Notes under the pieces: generated by a model
Databases searched by the model: none
The model's input: the letters and a program-made list of their open reading frames with translations, nothing else
What the model was told of the DNA's origin: nothing
Part shown: positions 60,228 to 64,000 of the stretch, piece after piece
Layout of the letters: every line of letters begins with the position of its first letter
Numbering within the stretch: the stretch's first letter is position 1
NCBI RefSeq assembly: GCF_964275005.1
Contig: NC_092692.1
Location: 12,076,764 to 12,140,763, forward strand
DNA from: Diadema setosum
Taxonomy: Eukaryota > Echinodermata > Echinoidea > Diadematoida > Diadematidae
Direction: 5' to 3'
DNA: 64,000 bases
Translations under genes and position numbers: made by a program

Positions 60228-61209
60228 AACTAGAAATGTCGCTATGGTGACTGGTATGCCTCCACCATAATGCATGATTCACCAAATAGGTGTATAGTAA
60301 AGTGTCTTCACAATGTGTGATGACAGTTTCACATAACTGGCAAAACATTGAAATGACAGGTTTGTCAGAAATGTCTTGAATGTTCACTTTCCTGGAACTA
60401 GGTTTGCTTTAATTGTCTAAGAGCACAGGTACATTTACAAGAATTTGGGGAATTGAGGATTTTTGCTTGACTTTTAACCAACCATTATATAAGTTTATGC
60501 ATTGAATAATTTTCAAGGTATGAAGAAAAAGTGTAATTTTTAAGGAGTTGACCTTGACCTTTGACCCTGACTATTGACCCATGACCCCTAGATTCCCTAG
60601 CTAATCCTTGCCAGTCAATGCGTATGTACAAATTTCCATGAAGATACATTGAACCATTTGCGAGAAAAGTGAAATTGTAACAGTTTCACCTGAACTTTGA
60701 CCTTTTGACCTTTTACCTTATGACATGAAACTCTCTCTAAATCATTACGCAGTAGTACATGTCTACACTAAGTTTCAAGAAAACACCTTTGGGCATTGCA
60801 AAGAAATGGGGGATATAGCAACATTTTTAGCATTTGACATTGACCTTTTGACCTTTGACCTCTTGCCAATTTCACTAAAAAACTACTGAACTAATTGTCC
60901 CATAGTTCATAATTGCACCACGTATGGTGAAATTTGCTTGATCCAGTCTTGATTTATCACATAAACAGATACAATTTCATTATTTGACCTTGACCTTTGA
61001 CCTTGGCCTTTCGTCGATTTCACCGAAAATCTAATCAAGTAATTTGCCCCATACTTTATACTTGGACCAAGTTTGGTAAAATTCCAGTCAATATTACTCA
61101 AGTTATCATGTAAACGAATGCGGACGTACGTACGTACGGACGTACGTACGGATGGACAGACAACCCAAAAACATAATGCCTCTAGCACCACTTCGTGGCG
61201 GAGGCATAA
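60228..61209. repeat. TGACCTTTGACC-rich element, copy 3
   Basis: Direct orientation with copy 2; one middle block is missing. Ends with (ACGT)n/ACGG and GTGGCGGAGGCATAA. Confidence 0.8.
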
Positions 61210-61214
61210 CAATA

Positions 61215-61720
61215 AATAACTAGAAAAGCACTCTGAGAGCGCAGACCTCTGCCAAGCATGCAGCTCATTTCCACCACTGATCCTGTTCTGCCACAGAGTT
61301 ATCAGTGATTTCCACCCATACGTACTGTAGCCCGACTGAAAGTCGCCCGATTTCCCAATATAGAAGCCTTTGTTACGTCATAAGCCCTCAGCTGCACGGC
61401 GCGTCTCGCCCCAGCAGAAACTAGAGCACGCACTTTAGTGTGCGCATGCAAACCTCAAATACGCGCAGCCTGAACTCCCAAGTTCATTGAACCTGCCTGC
61501 CAAAATATCAAAAATCCTCCATAAATTCCCCCTCAAATTCTCGGATCACTACCAAAAATTGTTTGTTACTTGTGTCATTCTCAACCTTTCCTGCAAGTTT
61601 CATCCCAATCCGTTATCTACTTTTTTAGTTATTTTGCACACGGACAAACTAACTAACTAACGAACAAACAAACAAACCAACGGTAACAAAAACATAACCT
61701 CCTCCCTTGGCGGAGGTAAT
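61215..61720. repeat. 'CCTCCGCCAAGG' element, copy 2
   Basis: AACTAGAAAAGCACTCTGAG start; TACGCGCAGCCTGAACTCCC, CAAGTTTCATCCCAATCCGT, (AACT)n/(AAAC)n and TTGGCGGAGG end. Inverted relative to 13965-14345. Confidence 0.75.
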
Positions 61721-61737
61721 GATGATAATAATAATAA

Positions 61738-62012
61738 TAGAGAGACACTTATAAAATGCTCATTCTACCTAAAAAGATACTCATGGCACTGTAGAACAGA
61801 GTACACAAATGTATCATGTTACAACAGAGTATCACAGAAGATAATAACAACAATAAACAAACAATATACATACACATATACATACAGGTAAACAATTGTC
61901 AATTTGAATTAAAAAGGTAGGTCTTGAGATTCTTTTTGAAACCATCAATAGAAGAACGCTTGTCATAGAGATTTTGGCAGGCTATTCCAAAGTTTTGGGC
62001 CCATGTATGAAA
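61738..62012. repeat. Duplicated block A, copy 2
   Basis: Close copy of 58804-59090 in the same orientation, with a few small deletions. Confidence 0.75.
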
Positions 62013-62116
62013 AAGCATGATCACTTCGATGACACAATCACTTTGATGGACAAAACTTTTATGTTGGATCTACTCATCAAGGTCATGATTAGTGATTGCA
62101 CACCAAATCATGACAA
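62013..62116. repeat. Duplicated block B, copy 2
   Basis: Close copy of 60109-60227, joined directly to block A here. Confidence 0.7.
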
Positions 62117-63231
62117 AACTAGAAAGGTTGCTATGGTGACTGGTATGCCTCCGCCATAATGCATGGTTCTCCGAACAGGTCTATAGCACAATGTCTTGGA
62201 AATGTGTGATGACAATTTCACATAACTGGTAAAAAATAGTAAAATGACAGGTTTGTTACAAATGCATTGAATGTTCACTTTCCTTGAACTAGGTTTAACC
62301 CTAACTAGGCCGGGCTATTTAGGTAGATCATAGAGCCGGTGGGGGGAGCCTCCCAGGCCCCCCCTCCAGATCTCGGCCGTCGACCGTGCGATCGCGACGA
62401 AAATTGGCACACACACTGCCTATAAATCTAAAGTACCATGAAGTTAAATTCCTAGTTAGGGTTAATTGGATGAATATGACTATTATACTGTCTAAGAGTG
62501 CAGGTATTTGGGGATTTGAGAATTTGTACCCAACTTTTGACCCCTTTATGAGTTTAAAGAAGAAGTGAGATTTAGCACTTCCACTTGACCTTTGACCTTT
62601 TGGCAAGAAACTTCCCAGAGAATCTGTATTGGGTAATACATGCATACACTAAGTTTCAAGTAAAAATCCTGCAGGCATTGCATCAGATAAGAGGGAAATA
62701 ATGACATTCTGATGAGTTGACATTGACCTTTGACACCTGACCTTTGACCCATGACCCTTAAATTCCCTACATTATCACTGTCAGTCAGTACATGCATATA
62801 TACTAAGTTCCATGAAGATACCTTGAAATATTTGAGATAAGGAGAAAAAAGGTGAAATTTTAACATTTTCACTTGACCTTTGACCCTTGACCTTTGACTT
62901 CATGACCCAAAACTCTGTCTGAGCAATCTTTATTTGCTAGTTCATGTATACAAGTTTCAAGAAAATACCTCTAGGCATTGCATAGATATAGGGGAAATAG
63001 TGAAATTTTGGGCATTTGACCTTGACCTTTTGATCTTTGACCTTGAGCATATGCACCCAAAAGTTGATAGGCACAACTTCGCCTACATATACATGCCAAG
63101 TTTCATTATGATACCTCTAACAGTTTTTTAGATACACTGTCCACAAAATTGATTACGGACAGACGGACGGACAGACGGACAACCCGAAAACATAATGCCT
63201 AGGGCAAAACTTCGTGGCGGAGGCATAAAAC
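62117..63231. repeat. TGACCTTTGACC-rich element, copy 4, with nested insertion
   Basis: Same family and orientation as copies 1-3. It is interrupted at 62295-62465 by a TTAA-bordered element. Ends with (ACGG)n and GTGGCGGAGGCATAA. Confidence 0.8.
62295..62465. repeat. 171-bp TTAA element nested in copy 4
   Basis: TTAACCCTAACTAGG is mirrored by CCTAGTTAGGGTTAA. GC-rich inside (GGCCGTCGACCGTGCGATCG). The host element continues on both sides (AACTAGGTT / AATTGGATGAATATGAC). Confidence 0.8.
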
Positions 63232-63371
63232 ACAAGGCAAGTGCCATAATGTGTCTTGCCCATTTGCGTACAAGAAATTGTACGCGAATGAGATATAACA
63301 GATTAAAAAAAAAGAGATATAACATATAAAAAGAGATATAAAAGGGTAACAATTTATGGCAAAAAAGAAAC

Positions 63372-64000
63372 GTGCCATAAAAACTTAACATTGGGCCCTT
63401 AAAGTTTGTTGACCCTTGCCTGTGACCTTTGACCTTGTGGTGACCATCCACTCCCCAAGGGACATCTACCATCCAAGTTTGGTCACAAACGGACCTATGG
63501 ATCAAAAGTTATGACCCACAATAGAAACGCGCCATAAAAACTTAACACTGGGTTCTAAAAGTTGTTGACCCATGCTTGTGACCATTGACCTTGTGGTGAC
63601 CATCCACTCCCCAAGGGACATCTACCATCCAAGTTTAGTCACAAATGGAGTTATGGATCAAAAGTTATGACCCATAATAGAAACCCGTCATAAAAACTTA
63701 ACATTGGGCTCTAAAAGTTCGTTGACCCCTGCTTGTGACCTTCGACCTCGTGGTGATCATCCACTCCCCAAGGGACATCTACCATCCAAGTTTGGTCACA
63801 AACGGGCCTATGGATCAAAAGTTATGACCCATAATAGAAACTTGCCATAAAAACTTAACATTGGGTTCTAAAAGTTTGTTGACCCATGCTTGTGACTATT
63901 GACCTTGTGGTGACCATCCACTCCCCAAGGGACATCTACCATCCAAGTTTGGTCACAAATGGAATTCTGGATCAAAAGTTATGACCCATAATAGAAATGC
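63372..64000. repeat. 156-157 bp tandem array
   Basis: Four units (the last cut by the window end), each with GCCATAAAAACTTAACATTG, TGACC runs, CTCCCCAAGGGACATCTACC and ATGGATCAAAAGTTATGACC. The CCAAGG landmark recurs at 63455, 63611, 63768 and 63925. Confidence 0.9.

Larger units (their letters stand above)
58282..64000. other. Repeat-only region upstream of visible CLCN7 exons
   Basis: No coding exon recognised in 5.7 kb. It is a mosaic of TGACCTTTGACC-rich elements, shorter duplicated blocks and a tandem array, annotated separately. It is presumably part of a CLCN7 intron, as the N-terminal exons must lie further right. Confidence 0.65.

Noticed and set aside
63372..64000. Regularly spaced repeats as a CRISPR-like array
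   Set aside because: Units are 156-157 bp, similar throughout with no unique spacers, in a eukaryotic setting. It is an ordinary tandem repeat.

Overview
This is animal (metazoan) nuclear DNA: AT-rich, intron-rich and full of short transposon relics, with three multi-exon genes of vertebrate-like structure. All exons called here have GT/AG splice borders and their phases join without a break, apart from one gap noted below. The dispersed repeats (kilobase elements rich in TGACCTTTGACC with ACGG runs, many miniature inverted-repeat elements, tRNA-derived SINEs) suggest a marine invertebrate deuterostome, most likely an echinoderm. The species is an inference.

Left third, + strand (2367-17020): most of the ethanolamine-phosphate cytidylyltransferase gene (PCYT2), ten coding exons covering 350 residues to the stop codon, with an AATAAA at 17510. 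The first roughly 60 residues lie upstream of the window.

Middle (24448-40634), - strand: a complete adhesion G-protein-coupled receptor gene in 13 coding exons (899 residues). It has a signal peptide, a SEA-like region, a Cys-rich HormR-like region, a GAIN domain, a GPS motif, seven membrane segments and a cytoplasmic tail. It lies tail to tail with PCYT2, about 7.4 kb apart. Its GPS lacks the residue normally needed for self-cleavage.

Right third (47419-58281), - strand: the C-terminal half of a ClC-7-type chloride/proton exchanger (CLCN7), ten coding exons. The N-terminal exons lie beyond the window. I could not find the short exon expected between the last two, in an intron filled by nested repeats.

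The rest is introns and intergenic DNA with many repeats: TTAA-flanked elements of several families, a five-copy 'ACTGTATACGCC' element, a tRNA-bearing foldback element of about 650 bp with a direct flanking duplication, a 58.3-63.2 kb cluster of duplicated TGACCTTTGACC-rich elements, and a 156-157 bp tandem array at the right edge. I found no operon, CRISPR array, phage or retroviral gene, and no evidence that the three genes work in one pathway. PCYT2 makes CDP-ethanolamine, ClC-7 works in the lysosome, and the receptor is a surface protein.
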